The notes: generated from the letters alone by a model not told the origin. Numbered from the stretch's first letter, positions 43,528 through 54,292 are shown. The stretch: DNA of 64,000 nucleotides from CBDDKZ01 sp965230415 (GCA_965230415.1 CBDDKZ010000005.1:2542001-2606000); one strand, 5' to 3'. Program-made: numbers and translations.

Positions 43528-45860
43528 TATCGAATGATGGAGACTTTACCGATGAGTGCTTCCTCCCCCTCTTCAGTTGATGAGAAAACCAGGTATATTC
43601 CACTGCTAACTTGAGCGCCATTGATATCGAAGCTATCCCATGTAGCCAGGGAGCCTTCGGCGTTGGTTTCGTATACCATATTACCCGAAACGTCGGTGAT
43701 TTTTACGCGGGCATCGGTTGCTAAGCCAGAAATTCCTATCTGACCGTCGAAACCCGGAAGGACAGGGTTGGGGAAGATGCCCACCTTAGGTTCTTCATCT
43801 CCATCGCCGCCGTTATCCGGGTCAGCAGCATCACTCCAATAGGAGATAATGCCTTTATCTGTGCCAATAAACACTTCACCGGTTTTTGCCTGTATAGCTA
43901 TATCTTTGATGTTGTTAGATGGTAAGGGGCTATTGTCAATGTTGAAATTCAAAAGTGCTTCGGTTCCGTTTTCATCGAACAGGAATATACCATTTGTTGT
44001 ACCTATCCATTTTCTGTTTCCTCCATCTACGGCAATACAAGTGGCGATTTCGTCCTGAAGTAATGGTCTGCCTTCAACAATGGGCAGACTGGCATCCACT
44101 ATCTGATCGCTAAAAATACTTCCGGGATCGTGGAAAACAGCTACGCCCTCGTTGGTAGCCAGCCAAATGGACCCATCTTTGTCTTTAACCACATCGTTAA
44201 CTACATCAGAAGGCAGGCCACCGCTGCCTGAGTTGGAAGACAAGCTCTTTTCTTCGCTTATTTCGTCGTTAAAAACTGAAAATCCCCTTTTCCCACCATT
44301 ACCGGAGAATATAATCCATTTTGTGCCGAAGTTGTCGATAACAAATTTAACAGGAAATTCGGCAATATCTTTTGATGGTTTGGTTAAGTGATAGCCAATC
44401 GTGTCTTGATCAACGGTTATTTCGTGCAGAGAGAATATCTTTCTGTTACCGTGATTTGCAATCCAAAGACTTCCATCATCGTCTACTTCGAGATGTGTAA
44501 CCCTCACGTAACTGGCGTCTGTGAATTGAGGAGCATTAGATACCAATGTGCTTCCGGAGGTTGTGTCGTTGATGTATTTGTAAGTCCCAGGATCTGCGTT
44601 TCTATTCCATTCCATTAAACCTTCCAGGTAGGAGCCAAAATAGTAAAGGTCAGTGACAGGGTTATACACTGCGCTAATAACATCTATGAACCTAAAGTCA
44701 TAGGTACTACCGGCTGTTCTCGATGTCCATGTTTCGTCTTCAAAGTAATAAAATCCTCCGTTACTAAAAGTAGGTACAAATTCAATATTGTAACCTCCAC
44801 TCAATCCAATTACCGTATTTTCAGTACTGTAAAAGGCGAACAGGTTAGGTGTATTAGGTCCATTAGGGGCATGGCCCGTGTAATTATCACCATTTATATG
44901 TATAATGCTATTGACACGGTCTGCATACCAGATGTCTTGCGACGAATTCAGGCGGGCATCCCTGGGGTTAGATATAAATTCGCTACTGTGCTCTACAAAG
45001 CTCTTGCTAGTGGAAAGACTGTAGATTTTACCCTGAAACCCGTAAACAATCAGACCATTGTCCGATTTGAAAAAGTTCACATTAAAGTCCCAGTTTACAG
45101 GTAAACCTGTTTGAGAAAACTGGCCATTTATATATCTAAATATTCCTCTGTCTTTGCGAACAACGTAAAGGGTGTCTTTAAGAGTGGCCTGAAAAGTTAC
45201 ATCGTTAATAAGGCCATCGTTGTCGGAAAGAAATGTCCATGATTGAAAGTCCAGTAAATTATACTCAGGACTAATTTCAGCGGCAAGCCATCCCCTATTA
45301 GTGATCAGGTAGATGGAGTCGTTGTTTTCGGCGATAACACTGGCATTAATACTAATTTGTTCACCATTTTCACCGATATTACCGTATGTTTCCTTAATCT
45401 CCTTTTTTTCCAGATCGAGTAATACCAAACCGAAACCGCAGGAGAGATAGGCAAATTTATCTCTGAAAGTAATATGGTTTATTTGTTTAGAACCTAAAAT
45501 CGATGCTCGCTCAATATCGTTAATGTTAAAAATGTTATTACCGACAATAAGGTCCATATTTCCATTGGTATATCCTATGAGTAACGAATTAGTTTGAGCG
45601 TCATAATTCATCGCAGAAATATTCACCTCGCTCAATCCGTCAATTTTACTCATTCTGTTCAGTGAACCATCTTCCATGTCATAGTAGAAAATACTGTTTT
45701 CGGAGGCCCCATAAACACGTTCTCCCACTACAGCTACATAGTTCATCCTGTTATAAGGAGAGTGCACCCTCCAGTCTCCAATACCAAAACTATTTCCACC
45801 TGCCAGTGTTTCTATCACTTGCCAGCAAATGAGCATAGTAATAAATAAAATTCTTTTCAT
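43527..45860 (-). CDS. porZ: PorZ-like T9SS surface protein (two propellers, sorting domain)
   Basis: A 777-residue exported protein. ATG 45860 gives a signal peptide (MKRILFITMLICWQVIETLAGG); the longer TTG frame overlapping tdk is unlikely. Two beta-propellers follow, with two-component-regulator-propeller-like blades (KIDGLSEVNISAMNYDAQTN; GLPSDVVNDVVKDKDGSIWLATNEG; IDNSPLPSNNIKDIAIQAKTG). The last 80 residues (IFPNPVLPGFDG) are a type A sorting domain. This order and the place between tdk and recO match PorZ, which in Porphyromonas gingivalis takes part in the surface attachment complex that links cargo to anionic LPS. Confidence 0.85.
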   Translation of the reverse strand: MKRILFITMLICWQVIETLAGGNSFGIGDWRVHSPYNRMNYVAVVGERVYGASENSIFYYDMEDGSLNRMSKIDGLSEVNISAMNYDAQTNSLLIGYTNGNMDLIVGNNIFNINDIERASILGSKQINHITFRDKFAYLSCGFGLVLLDLEKKEIKETYGNIGENGEQISINASVIAENNDSIYLITNRGWLAAEISPEYNLLDFQSWTFLSDNDGLINDVTFQATLKDTLYVVRKDRGIFRYINGQFSQTGLPVNWDFNVNFFKSDNGLIVYGFQGKIYSLSTSKSFVEHSSEFISNPRDARLNSSQDIWYADRVNSIIHINGDNYTGHAPNGPNTPNLFAFYSTENTVIGLSGGYNIEFVPTFSNGGFYYFEDETWTSRTAGSTYDFRFIDVISAVYNPVTDLYYFGSYLEGLMEWNRNADPGTYKYINDTTSGSTLVSNAPQFTDASYVRVTHLEVDDDGSLWIANHGNRKIFSLHEITVDQDTIGYHLTKPSKDIAEFPVKFVIDNFGTKWIIFSGNGGKRGFSVFNDEISEEKSLSSNSGSGGLPSDVVNDVVKDKDGSIWLATNEGVAVFHDPGSIFSDQIVDASLPIVEGRPLLQDEIATCIAVDGGNRKWIGTTNGIFLFDENGTEALLNFNIDNSPLPSNNIKDIAIQAKTGEVFIGTDKGIISYWSDAADPDNGGDGDEEPKVGIFPNPVLPGFDGQIGISGLATDARVKITDVSGNMVYETNAEGSLATWDSFDINGAQVSSGIYLVFSSTEEGEEALIGKVSIIR

Positions 45861-45895
45861 AATTGTATAACAATATAGATGCTTAATTATTGTAT

Positions 45896-46474
45896 TCAAT
45901 GAGCGTTTTCATAGCAAATAGCACATCTTGCCTCATACATTTCTGCTCCTCCAATTTCTACACGTGTTGTAGATTTATTCGTTTTTTTAAAGGTTCTGTC
46001 GGCCTTAGCATTGCAAACAGCACAGGTGGCTAATAGTTGAACACGCTCGTCGGCAAATTGATTCAACTGTTCTACTATTTCGAACGGTTTGGACAAATAG
46101 TCCAGGTCCAGTCCACAAGCAATAATATGTACACCTGAATTGACACTGTCTTTTATGAAATCGATTATATAATCGTCAAAGAACTGTACTTCATCTATAC
46201 CAATGGTTTCGGCTTCCTCACATACTGCTTTCAATAAATTTACGTCACTCACTGTAATTGCAGGATAATTTTGTTTGTCGTGAGAGTTTATATTCGTTTT
46301 ACTGTAACGAGTGTCAATCTTTGGTTTGAGGCAAATCGTAGGCCTTATTTTTTCTATGTTTCTTAGTTCATGTATTAACCGGGTGGTTTTACCACTAAAC
46401 ATCGGACCGGTGATCAATTGAAAGCTTCCTGTGCGTAAATTATTGATATCTTTATTGGGATGAGTTAGAAACAT
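45896..46474 (-). CDS. tdk: thymidine kinase
   Basis: A 192-residue type II thymidine kinase. Walker A is GPMFSGKTTRLIHEL, the DEVQFF motif follows, the lasso/zinc region has CAVCNAKADRTFKK with a second Cys pair at CAIC, and the substrate loop has EIGGAEMYEARC. It phosphorylates thymidine in pyrimidine salvage. It leads the tdk-porZ-recO run. Confidence 0.96.
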   Translation of the reverse strand: MFLTHPNKDINNLRTGSFQLITGPMFSGKTTRLIHELRNIEKIRPTICLKPKIDTRYSKTNINSHDKQNYPAITVSDVNLLKAVCEEAETIGIDEVQFFDDYIIDFIKDSVNSGVHIIACGLDLDYLSKPFEIVEQLNQFADERVQLLATCAVCNAKADRTFKKTNKSTTRVEIGGAEMYEARCAICYENAH

Positions 46475-46552
46475 CCTTCAAAAATATATAATTTCGTGTA
46501 CAAATTTTATTGTTGTACCAATTTAGAGTAACTTTTGTTAAAAATAGGGATA

Positions 46553-47845
46553 ATGAGTGATCAAGTAAATAGACAAGGACTGGATAATTATGCTCAAGTA
46601 CTGGCAGAAAAGACCTTAACAACCTTTTTTAATCAAAACGAGGCTATAGGAGGTAAAGAAATAATGACTTTTACGCCCGTTGAACAAATTAATGTTTTTA
46701 TTCTTCAAAAGTTGTTTGCCAAATGGAAAGAAGAAGAAAATAATATTAAGAGTCCCTATTTTGACTATTCGCATGAACAGGTAAAGGAAGTGATGCAACA
46801 ATTAATGGAAATGCTCTCCCATCATATACGTGTGAAGCGTGATGACTTTTTTCCCTTACTCAAGAGTGCAATTGAAGATATGTTTGAATTGATTTTGGAG
46901 CCGGTCAATTTCATTAAATACAAGTATCTCAACTATGAGGAAATAAAGATCGAGTTTGATCGTATTATAACAGATACTAAATATATCAAGCTTAATAGGT
47001 TTCTTATTGACGATACCATTGAGTCATTCAATGCCATCATATCAAATGAAGTAAACGTAGAAGATTTTAATGATAAATTGGTTCAGGTTTACCAAAATAA
47101 TAAAGATCAGTTGACCGATATTGCTGACATTCTTGATCAACTTCATGGAGTTTGCCCGGTTAATAAAGATCAAATTTTTGCTGCAAAGGAGGAATTGACC
47201 CTTCCTGTTTTTGAAACGGAAACTGCAAAGGTGGAAGAGGTTATTGATGAAGAACAGACCACAGTTGAAGTCCAAGAAGAAGAGGATTTAAGTGCCGATC
47301 AGAGCGAAGAAAATAAGCTAAAGGACCTCAGTATCGAAAATGACGCAGATGTGGAAGAGCCCCTTAGTGAGGTTATAGAAGAAGAAAAAGAAGCGCTTGA
47401 TGAGATCTTAGAGGAAAAAGAAGCAATTGGCGAGGACGAATTATCAGGGCTAGATGAAGAAGCTGACGTGCCAAATGTAGTGGAAGGTGTACAAGAAAGC
47501 GAACAATCTAAAAAAACACTGAACGATGTTTTTAGCGCAGAGAAGAAGACTCTGAATGATTTGCATAGCAATAAGAATAAAGAGTCATTGAGTCTGGGAT
47601 TTGCAGGCAAGAAAGTAACCACCTTGGAATCAGCGATGAGTATCAATCAAAAATATTTGTTTATCAATCAATTATTTGAAGGTAGTAAGAGTGAATTTGA
47701 AGAGGCAGTGTCTGAAGTAAATAAACTATCAGATTATGAGTCTGCAAGTAATTATCTCATAGATAACTTCGCCAAAAAATATAACTGGGACAAAAAAGAA
47801 GCTGAAGTTGAAGGTTTATTTCAATTACTAACAAAACGTTTTTAA
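46553..47845 (+). CDS. acidic cytoplasmic protein of unknown function
   Basis: About 430 residues, starting MSDQVNRQGLDNYAQVLAEK; the TTG six codons earlier is less likely. The N-terminal 200 residues look globular and helical. The middle (about 215-330) is a low-complexity Glu/Asp-rich stretch. A doubled KKTLND motif (near 325 and 335) follows. The last 80 residues (INQKYLFINQLFEGSKSEFEEAVSEVNKL, then ASNYLIDNFAKKYNW) form a compact helical end that looks conserved in Bacteroidota proteins. No signal peptide or membrane helix. Function unknown. Confidence 0.75.
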   Translation: MSDQVNRQGLDNYAQVLAEKTLTTFFNQNEAIGGKEIMTFTPVEQINVFILQKLFAKWKEEENNIKSPYFDYSHEQVKEVMQQLMEMLSHHIRVKRDDFFPLLKSAIEDMFELILEPVNFIKYKYLNYEEIKIEFDRIITDTKYIKLNRFLIDDTIESFNAIISNEVNVEDFNDKLVQVYQNNKDQLTDIADILDQLHGVCPVNKDQIFAAKEELTLPVFETETAKVEEVIDEEQTTVEVQEEEDLSADQSEENKLKDLSIENDADVEEPLSEVIEEEKEALDEILEEKEAIGEDELSGLDEEADVPNVVEGVQESEQSKKTLNDVFSAEKKTLNDLHSNKNKESLSLGFAGKKVTTLESAMSINQKYLFINQLFEGSKSEFEEAVSEVNKLSDYESASNYLIDNFAKKYNWDKKEAEVEGLFQLLTKRF

Positions 47846-47884
47846 CTTTATAATTCAAATCACCAAGTATACGTCACTGGAGTC

Positions 47885-50260
47885 ATGAGAAGGTTCATTT
47901 TTTTACTTTTATTAGCCGCATGTTTGATATATATGCCGGTTCATGGGCAATCTGTTCAGGTTGTTAAAGGGCGGGTTATTGACAAAGTTTCTCAATACCC
48001 TATAATAGGAGCGTTTGTTGAATTGTTGGACTCTAATTTGAAAATTTCCACCGCTACTGATGTTGATGGCTACTTCAAATTAAGGGAAGTACCCGTAGGT
48101 CGCCATACACTGCGCGTTAGCAGTATTGGATATAATCCGGTTATAAAAGCCAATATGCTCGTTACCGTAGGTAAGGAATTGTCTTTAAACATCGAAATGG
48201 AGGAGCAGGTTTATGAGCGTGAAGCAGTTGTCATAAAAGTAAAGAAGAATCAAATTGAAACTAACAATATGAATTTAAATGTCTCTGCGCGTTCTTTTGA
48301 TGTGGAAGAGACGCAGCGATTTGCAGGTAGTTTCAATGATCCGGCGCGGTTGGCGCAAAGTTTCGCCGGTGTGGGTGCAGGAGATGATTCCAGAAACGAT
48401 ATTATTGTTCGCGGGAATTCACCCTTAGGTGTGCAGTATCGTATGGATGGAATTGTAATTCCAAACCCAAATCATTTTGGCACTATGGGAGCTACAGGAG
48501 GAGCCGTGAGTATATTGAATAATAATATTTTACAGGATTCGGATTTCATGACCGGTGCCTTCCCTTCAGAATATGGAAATGTATTGGCAGGGATGTTCGA
48601 TTTGCAAATGCGTTCCGGTAATCACGAAAAATATGAAGGTTTGGGACAGATAGGTTTTAATGGTCTGGAAGCGGGGTTAGAAGGGCCGTTACACCTGGGC
48701 GATCGTTCTTCTTTTGTGGCTAACTATCGCTATTCTACCCTGGAAATATTTCAGTTGCTTGGATTTAGTTTTGGAACTACTGCATTACCTGAATATCAGG
48801 ACTTATCTTTTAAGCTCAGCATCCCTACAAAGAAAGCAGGGAAGTTTTCGGTTTTTGGAATTGGAGGCTTGTCTTATATAGAATTTCTCGGTAGTGAGCT
48901 CGAAGATGATGATCTGTATGGTGAATCGAATGAAGATTTGGAATTTGGTTCAGACGTTGGAGTTGTGGGACTCAATCACTTATTTTTTCATAACGATAAA
49001 ACATTTTCAAAGACAGGATTAGCGGTATCCGGTTCGCGACAGAGCATTTTGGTGGAATCCCTAATTTTTAGTGATGATAATAGCAGAGTCATAGATAAGT
49101 TCATCGATTACGGCAATGAATTCTCTCAGGTAAAATATTCCCTGAATTATTCATTAAACAAGAAGTTTAGCTCAAGGAATAATGCGCAGCTGGGCTTCAT
49201 TGCCGATGTTTACAGTACATTGATGCAGGATAGTACTTATATGAGAGATGTTGAGCGTTTCATTAAGTTGCGTGACTTTAAAGGTAATACAGCAATGCTT
49301 CAATTTTTTGCCCATTGGCAACATAAGTTTTCTAAAAAAGCGACTCTTAACAGCGGTTTGCATTTTCAGCAAATACAGTTAAACAATTCGTGGGCGCTGG
49401 AACCAAGGCTCGGTTTTACTTATAAATACAGACCAAAACATCATTTTAGTGTTGGGACCGGACTACATAGTATGACCCAGCCCTTTCAAACCTATTTTGA
49501 TGAGACAGAAATTGAACGTGATATTTATTTCAAAAGTAACGAACACCTGGACTTCACCCGTAGTGCACACCTGATAGGTGCATACGACTGGTTCATAACG
49601 GAACTGGTGCATCTAAAAGCAGAAGCTTATTACCAGTACATCTTTAATGCTCCGGTTTCCAATACACAACCAACGTTTTCTTTGTTAAATGCCGGAGCTG
49701 ATTTTGGTATACCGTCTGTCGACAGCTTGGTTAATGACGGAATTGGACGTAACTATGGTATGGAATTTACCTTGGAGCGGTTTTTCCAAAAAGGCTTTTA
49801 TGTACTTTCAACGGCGTCGTTTTTTGTTTCCGAATACCAGGGACAAGACGAGGTTTGGAGAGGAAGTGCATTTAATAACAATTTTATGATTAATGCTTTG
49901 GCAGGAAAAGAGTACAACATTTCCCAGAAAGTTGCACTCACCCTCGATCTTAAAGGCACATGGGCCGGAGGTAAACGTTATACACCCATTGACCTTGAAC
50001 AATCCAGAATCGAGCGTGAGGCAATATACAATGATGATCAGGCGTTTGCACTTCAACATCCCGACTATTTTAGAGTTGACTTTAAGGTAGGCCTAAGACT
50101 TAATGGCAAACGTACAACACAGGAGTTTGCCATAGATGTAAGAAATATAACTAACAGAAAAAATGTCTTTGCGCAGGAATACAACTTAAACTCCGGAGAA
50201 GTTGATATTACCTATCAAATGGCCATTTTACCTGTAGTTTTTTACCGTGTAACTTTTTAA
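47885..50260 (+). CDS. TonB-dependent outer membrane receptor
   Basis: A 791-residue protein with a signal peptide ending PVHGQ (about 21). A carboxypeptidase-regulatory-like domain follows (about 25-110; VKGRVIDKVSQYPIIGAFVELLDSN). The plug (about 125-240) carries DDSRNDIIVRGNSPLGVQYRMDG. A barrel makes up the rest and ends in FYRVTF. There is no STN domain, FecR or SusD beside it, so it is a stand-alone receptor. The substrate is unknown. Confidence 0.93.
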   Translation: MRRFIFLLLLAACLIYMPVHGQSVQVVKGRVIDKVSQYPIIGAFVELLDSNLKISTATDVDGYFKLREVPVGRHTLRVSSIGYNPVIKANMLVTVGKELSLNIEMEEQVYEREAVVIKVKKNQIETNNMNLNVSARSFDVEETQRFAGSFNDPARLAQSFAGVGAGDDSRNDIIVRGNSPLGVQYRMDGIVIPNPNHFGTMGATGGAVSILNNNILQDSDFMTGAFPSEYGNVLAGMFDLQMRSGNHEKYEGLGQIGFNGLEAGLEGPLHLGDRSSFVANYRYSTLEIFQLLGFSFGTTALPEYQDLSFKLSIPTKKAGKFSVFGIGGLSYIEFLGSELEDDDLYGESNEDLEFGSDVGVVGLNHLFFHNDKTFSKTGLAVSGSRQSILVESLIFSDDNSRVIDKFIDYGNEFSQVKYSLNYSLNKKFSSRNNAQLGFIADVYSTLMQDSTYMRDVERFIKLRDFKGNTAMLQFFAHWQHKFSKKATLNSGLHFQQIQLNNSWALEPRLGFTYKYRPKHHFSVGTGLHSMTQPFQTYFDETEIERDIYFKSNEHLDFTRSAHLIGAYDWFITELVHLKAEAYYQYIFNAPVSNTQPTFSLLNAGADFGIPSVDSLVNDGIGRNYGMEFTLERFFQKGFYVLSTASFFVSEYQGQDEVWRGSAFNNNFMINALAGKEYNISQKVALTLDLKGTWAGGKRYTPIDLEQSRIEREAIYNDDQAFALQHPDYFRVDFKVGLRLNGKRTTQEFAIDVRNITNRKNVFAQEYNLNSGEVDITYQMAILPVVFYRVTF

Positions 50261-50366
50261 ACAGCATAGTATTAAACGCAATTTTTGAATCTGTAGAAAC
50301 GATTCATTAACAAAAGACGTTTATAATAAAATGTATTCGCCGGAGTGCAACTGCTGAGTTGTTTCT

Positions 50367-51467
50367 ATGAATAGAAGAACCATTATATTAATTTTCTTAG
50401 GTGTGACGGCTGCGGCGACTTATTTTAAGTTTCAACGCAGGCAGAGAGCAATCCCTTACAACTATCAGGGTATTGCCCATTATCAGAAGTATGCCCTTAA
50501 TAAACCTGATTCAATCTTGTTTTGTGGAGAAATTGTTCCTGTTAAGGATAAGATGGTAGAAGACCGGCTAAACAAAGAAATGTATCTGGTGAATTATTAT
50601 AGGCATAATACAAGGATACTGATAAAACGAGCCAACCGATGGTTCCCTAAAATAGAACCTATTCTGAAAATGCATGGCATTCCTGAAGATTTCAAATACA
50701 TGGCTGTAATTGAAAGTAGCTTGTCAAATGTCGTTTCTCCAAAAGGTGCGGCTGGTTTTTGGCAGCTGATACCTGGGACCGGCCAAAACATGGGGCTCAC
50801 CATTAATCACGAAATTGATGAACGCTATGATCCTATAAAATCAACGCATGCTGCTTGTAAATACCTGAAAATTGCCTATAAAAGATTTGGGAACTGGACT
50901 AATGTAGCAGCCTCATATAATATGGGAATGGGGGGGATGTCGCGACAGCTCAATGCGCAACATCAGGAAACGTTCTATAAACTGAGTCTCAATAAAGAGA
51001 CCGCCAGGTATATCTACAAAATAATAGCTGTCAAGGAGGTAATGGAAAATTATGATAAGTACGACTTTCCAGCCCTAAAATCTTCTCATTATCACGAAGA
51101 AAGATTAAAGCAGTTGCACATTGATTCTGCTGTAGTGGATCTAAGGGCTCTTGCGAGGGAGAATGGAATATCACTTGATCAAATCAAAAAATACAATCCA
51201 TGGATTAAAGGAGATAAATTAACGTCTGAAGAAAGGTATGTATTACAAATTCCGCTTTCAAAAAAGCAATCCGTAGAAATTGTAGAAGAGAATGATTCAA
51301 CTACTATTATTAAAATTTCAAAGAATAAATCCGACGAGCCGGCTCCTGGTTTCGATTCTATAATAATAGATAGCAATTCGCAAGATAGGACTCGAAACAT
51401 TGAAGAAGGTGAAAAAAACGACCTATATTTGAATTCTGATTCTGGGAAAGTAGCAAAAGAACTCTAA
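50367..51467 (+). CDS. membrane-anchored lytic transglycosylase with LysM-like domain
   Basis: A 366-residue protein with an N-terminal anchor (RRTIILIFLGVTAAATYF). The SLT domain (about 85-195) has WFPKIEPILKMHGIPEDFKYMAVIES (catalytic Glu116), GAAGFWQLIPGTGQNMGL and AASYNMGMGGM. A LysM-like segment (about 250-295; LRALARENGISLDQIKKYNPWI, YVLQIP) may bind peptidoglycan. It is an MltD-type enzyme that cleaves MurNAc-GlcNAc links. Its stop overlaps the uvrA start (TAATG). Confidence 0.93.
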   Translation: MNRRTIILIFLGVTAAATYFKFQRRQRAIPYNYQGIAHYQKYALNKPDSILFCGEIVPVKDKMVEDRLNKEMYLVNYYRHNTRILIKRANRWFPKIEPILKMHGIPEDFKYMAVIESSLSNVVSPKGAAGFWQLIPGTGQNMGLTINHEIDERYDPIKSTHAACKYLKIAYKRFGNWTNVAASYNMGMGGMSRQLNAQHQETFYKLSLNKETARYIYKIIAVKEVMENYDKYDFPALKSSHYHEERLKQLHIDSAVVDLRALARENGISLDQIKKYNPWIKGDKLTSEERYVLQIPLSKKQSVEIVEENDSTTIIKISKNKSDEPAPGFDSIIIDSNSQDRTRNIEEGEKNDLYLNSDSGKVAKEL

Positions 51468-54292
51468 TGTCGCATTTAGATAAGCAAGAATTCATAGAAG
51501 TGTTTGGCGCTCGCGAACACAACTTAAAAAATATTAATGTAACCATTCCAAGAAATAAGCTGGTCGTTATTACAGGGATAAGTGGAAGCGGTAAGTCATC
51601 GCTGGCATTTGATACCATTTATGCCGAAGGACAGCGACGTTACATGGAGAGCTTTTCTGCTTATGCACGTTCCTTTATTGGAGACATGGAAAGACCCGAT
51701 GTCGATAAAATCGAAGGACTGAGCCCTGTAATTTCTATTGAGCAAAAAACAACTACACGCAACCCACGTTCTACAGTTGGCACACTAACAGAGATTTACG
51801 ATTTCTTACGTCTGTTGTATGCGCGCGCGGGAGAAGCATTTTCCTACAACACAGGCGAGAAAATGATCAGGCAAACAGAAGACCAGATTATTCGCCTACT
51901 CTTAGAAGATTATCAGGGAAAGGAAGTACTTATTCTTGCTCCGGTAGTAAAGGGAAGAAAAGGACACTACCGCGAACTTTTTGTGCAGATCAGGAAGCTG
52001 GGTTATTTGAAAGTAAGGGTAAATGGTGAAGTAAGCGATTTAGTTCCAAAAATGCAGCTCGACCGTTATAAGACGCATGACATAGAAATTGTTGTAGACC
52101 GGCTGCTAATTACAGATCAGGAAAAATATCGTTTAACACAATCCTTGAAGGAGGCGATGAAACAGGGGAAAGGCCTTGTGACAATACTGGATAAAGAGAA
52201 TAACGAAACACGTAATTTTTCGAAGTATTTGATGTGTCCGACTACAGGTATATCTTACGAAGAACCAGCACCCAATTCATTTTCGTTCAATTCACCATAC
52301 GGCGCCTGTCCAACTTGTAACGGACTGGGGACGGTTGAAGAGTTTACCGAAGATAGTATTATTCCCGATGACAGCAAAAGCCTGTTTCAAGGAGGTATAA
52401 TTCCTTTGGGTGATTATCAGCAAAACTGGATTTTTCGGGAAATAGAGAGGTTGCTGGGCGTATATGGGGCTAAAATTACTACTCCTATAAAAGAATTAAG
52501 TGAAGAAGCACTTAAAGCGCTCCTTTATGGTACCGAGTATGAATATACCATCAAAGAAGCAGGTGGGGGCAAAGTGAATTATAAAGGACAGTTTGATGGT
52601 GTTTTTGACTACCTCAACAAATTGTATAATGGAGGGAACGAGAAGCAGCAGCGTTTACTCAAAGACTATATGAAAGTTAAAGTTTGCCCTACTTGCAATG
52701 GCGACAAACTTAAAAAGGAGTCACTTCATTTCAAAATTGATGGTAAATCTATTTCGCAGTTGGCTCAATTTGATATTAAAAGCCTTTCTGCCTGGTTTGA
52801 AACGCTCGAAGAACGCCTGAGCGAACGGCAAAACAAGATCGCCAGGGAGGTGTTGAAGGAGATACGCAAGCGCATACACTTTTTGCTTGATGTAGGTTTG
52901 GATTATCTGACGTTGAACCGTTCTTTAAGAACCTTATCCGGTGGTGAGGCACAAAGAATTCGACTTGCAACCCAGATCGGCACACAGTTAGTAGAAGTTA
53001 CCTATATTCTTGATGAGCCTAGTATTGGTTTGCATCAACGCGATAATGTTAAGCTTATTAAAGCTTTACAAAATTTAAGAGATATAGGTAACACGGTATT
53101 AGTAGTCGAGCACGACAAAGATATGATGCTGCAATCAGACTATATTGTCGACATAGGGCCTGGTGCAGGTATAAAAGGGGGCGAGATAGTCGCCGCTGGA
53201 ATTCCCGACGATTTTGTCAACCAGGGCAGTGCTACTGCTACTTACCTGCTTAACGAACAGACTGAAAAACGCGTGTTCAAGAGAAGAGAAGGTAATGGTA
53301 AACAACTGGTATTAAAAGGAGCAAAAGGACATAACCTCAAAAATGTTGATTTAGTATTACCTCTCGGGAAAATGTTATGTGTAACAGGAGTATCGGGAAG
53401 TGGAAAGTCAAGCCTTATTCATGGAACTTTACATCCTGTATTATCAAAGCACTTTTACAGGTCTTTAAAAGATCCACTGCAATATGATGAAATTTCCGGC
53501 CTGGAGCACCTTGATAAAGTAATTGAAGTCGATCAGTCACCAATAGGGCGGACTCCAAGGTCCAACCCGGCAACATATACGGGTGTATTTGCAGATATAA
53601 GAACACTGTTTACTCAACTTCCTGAAGCTAAAATTAGAGGTTATAAAGCAGGAAGGTTTTCTTTTAACGTGAAGGGTGGGAGATGTGAAACCTGTGAAGG
53701 AGCTGGACTCAAAGTGGTAGAAATGGACTTTCTTCCCAGCGTACATGTTCATTGTGAAACCTGCAAAGGTAAGCGCTATAACAGAGAGACATTAGAAGTA
53801 CGTTTTAAAGGAAAATCGATTTCCGATGTGTTGGAAATGACCGTAAATAATGCGGTGAAATTCTTTGAAAACCAACCTAAGATCTTACGGAAAATACAAA
53901 CCTTACAAGATGTAGGGCTTGGCTATATTACGCTGGGGCAGCATGCAACGACTTTATCAGGAGGCGAAGCACAAAGGGTGAAATTGGCCACAGAACTTTC
54001 CAAAAGGGACACCGGTAAAACGTTTTATATACTCGATGAACCCACTACAGGGCTGCACTTTCAGGATATCGTACAATTAATGGATGTACTCAATAAACTC
54101 GTTGACAAGGGAAATACTGTTCTTATTGTTGAACACAACCTCGATGTGATAAAAGAAGCCGATTATATAGTAGATTTGGGCCCGGAAGGTGGGAGCGAGG
54201 GTGGCACTATTATAGCCGAAGGTACACCGGAAGACCTTGCTTCCAAAAACGTTGGATACACCTCGAAATTTCTTAAAGAAGAATTGAAATAA
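51467..54292 (+). CDS. uvrA: excinuclease ABC subunit A (UvrA)
   Basis: A 941-residue protein. The first ATPase has Walker A ITGISGSGKSSLAFDTIYAEGQ, cut here by its two halves in reading; the signature LSGGEAQRIRLATQIG; and DEPSIGLHQRD. The second has VTGVSGSGKSSLIHGTL, LSGGEAQRVKLATELS and DEPTTGLHF. Zinc fingers are at CPTCNGLG with its partner Cys pair and at CETCEGAG / CETCKGKR. It finds bulky DNA lesions for nucleotide excision repair. Length is typical. Confidence 0.98.
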   Translation: MSHLDKQEFIEVFGAREHNLKNINVTIPRNKLVVITGISGSGKSSLAFDTIYAEGQRRYMESFSAYARSFIGDMERPDVDKIEGLSPVISIEQKTTTRNPRSTVGTLTEIYDFLRLLYARAGEAFSYNTGEKMIRQTEDQIIRLLLEDYQGKEVLILAPVVKGRKGHYRELFVQIRKLGYLKVRVNGEVSDLVPKMQLDRYKTHDIEIVVDRLLITDQEKYRLTQSLKEAMKQGKGLVTILDKENNETRNFSKYLMCPTTGISYEEPAPNSFSFNSPYGACPTCNGLGTVEEFTEDSIIPDDSKSLFQGGIIPLGDYQQNWIFREIERLLGVYGAKITTPIKELSEEALKALLYGTEYEYTIKEAGGGKVNYKGQFDGVFDYLNKLYNGGNEKQQRLLKDYMKVKVCPTCNGDKLKKESLHFKIDGKSISQLAQFDIKSLSAWFETLEERLSERQNKIAREVLKEIRKRIHFLLDVGLDYLTLNRSLRTLSGGEAQRIRLATQIGTQLVEVTYILDEPSIGLHQRDNVKLIKALQNLRDIGNTVLVVEHDKDMMLQSDYIVDIGPGAGIKGGEIVAAGIPDDFVNQGSATATYLLNEQTEKRVFKRREGNGKQLVLKGAKGHNLKNVDLVLPLGKMLCVTGVSGSGKSSLIHGTLHPVLSKHFYRSLKDPLQYDEISGLEHLDKVIEVDQSPIGRTPRSNPATYTGVFADIRTLFTQLPEAKIRGYKAGRFSFNVKGGRCETCEGAGLKVVEMDFLPSVHVHCETCKGKRYNRETLEVRFKGKSISDVLEMTVNNAVKFFENQPKILRKIQTLQDVGLGYITLGQHATTLSGGEAQRVKLATELSKRDTGKTFYILDEPTTGLHFQDIVQLMDVLNKLVDKGNTVLIVEHNLDVIKEADYIVDLGPEGGSEGGTIIAEGTPEDLASKNVGYTSKFLKEELK

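Noticed and set aside
47299..47646. A Ser-rich minus-strand frame
   Set aside because: It is the mirror of the Glu/Asp-rich stretch on the plus strand; low-complexity coding sequence makes such open frames by chance.
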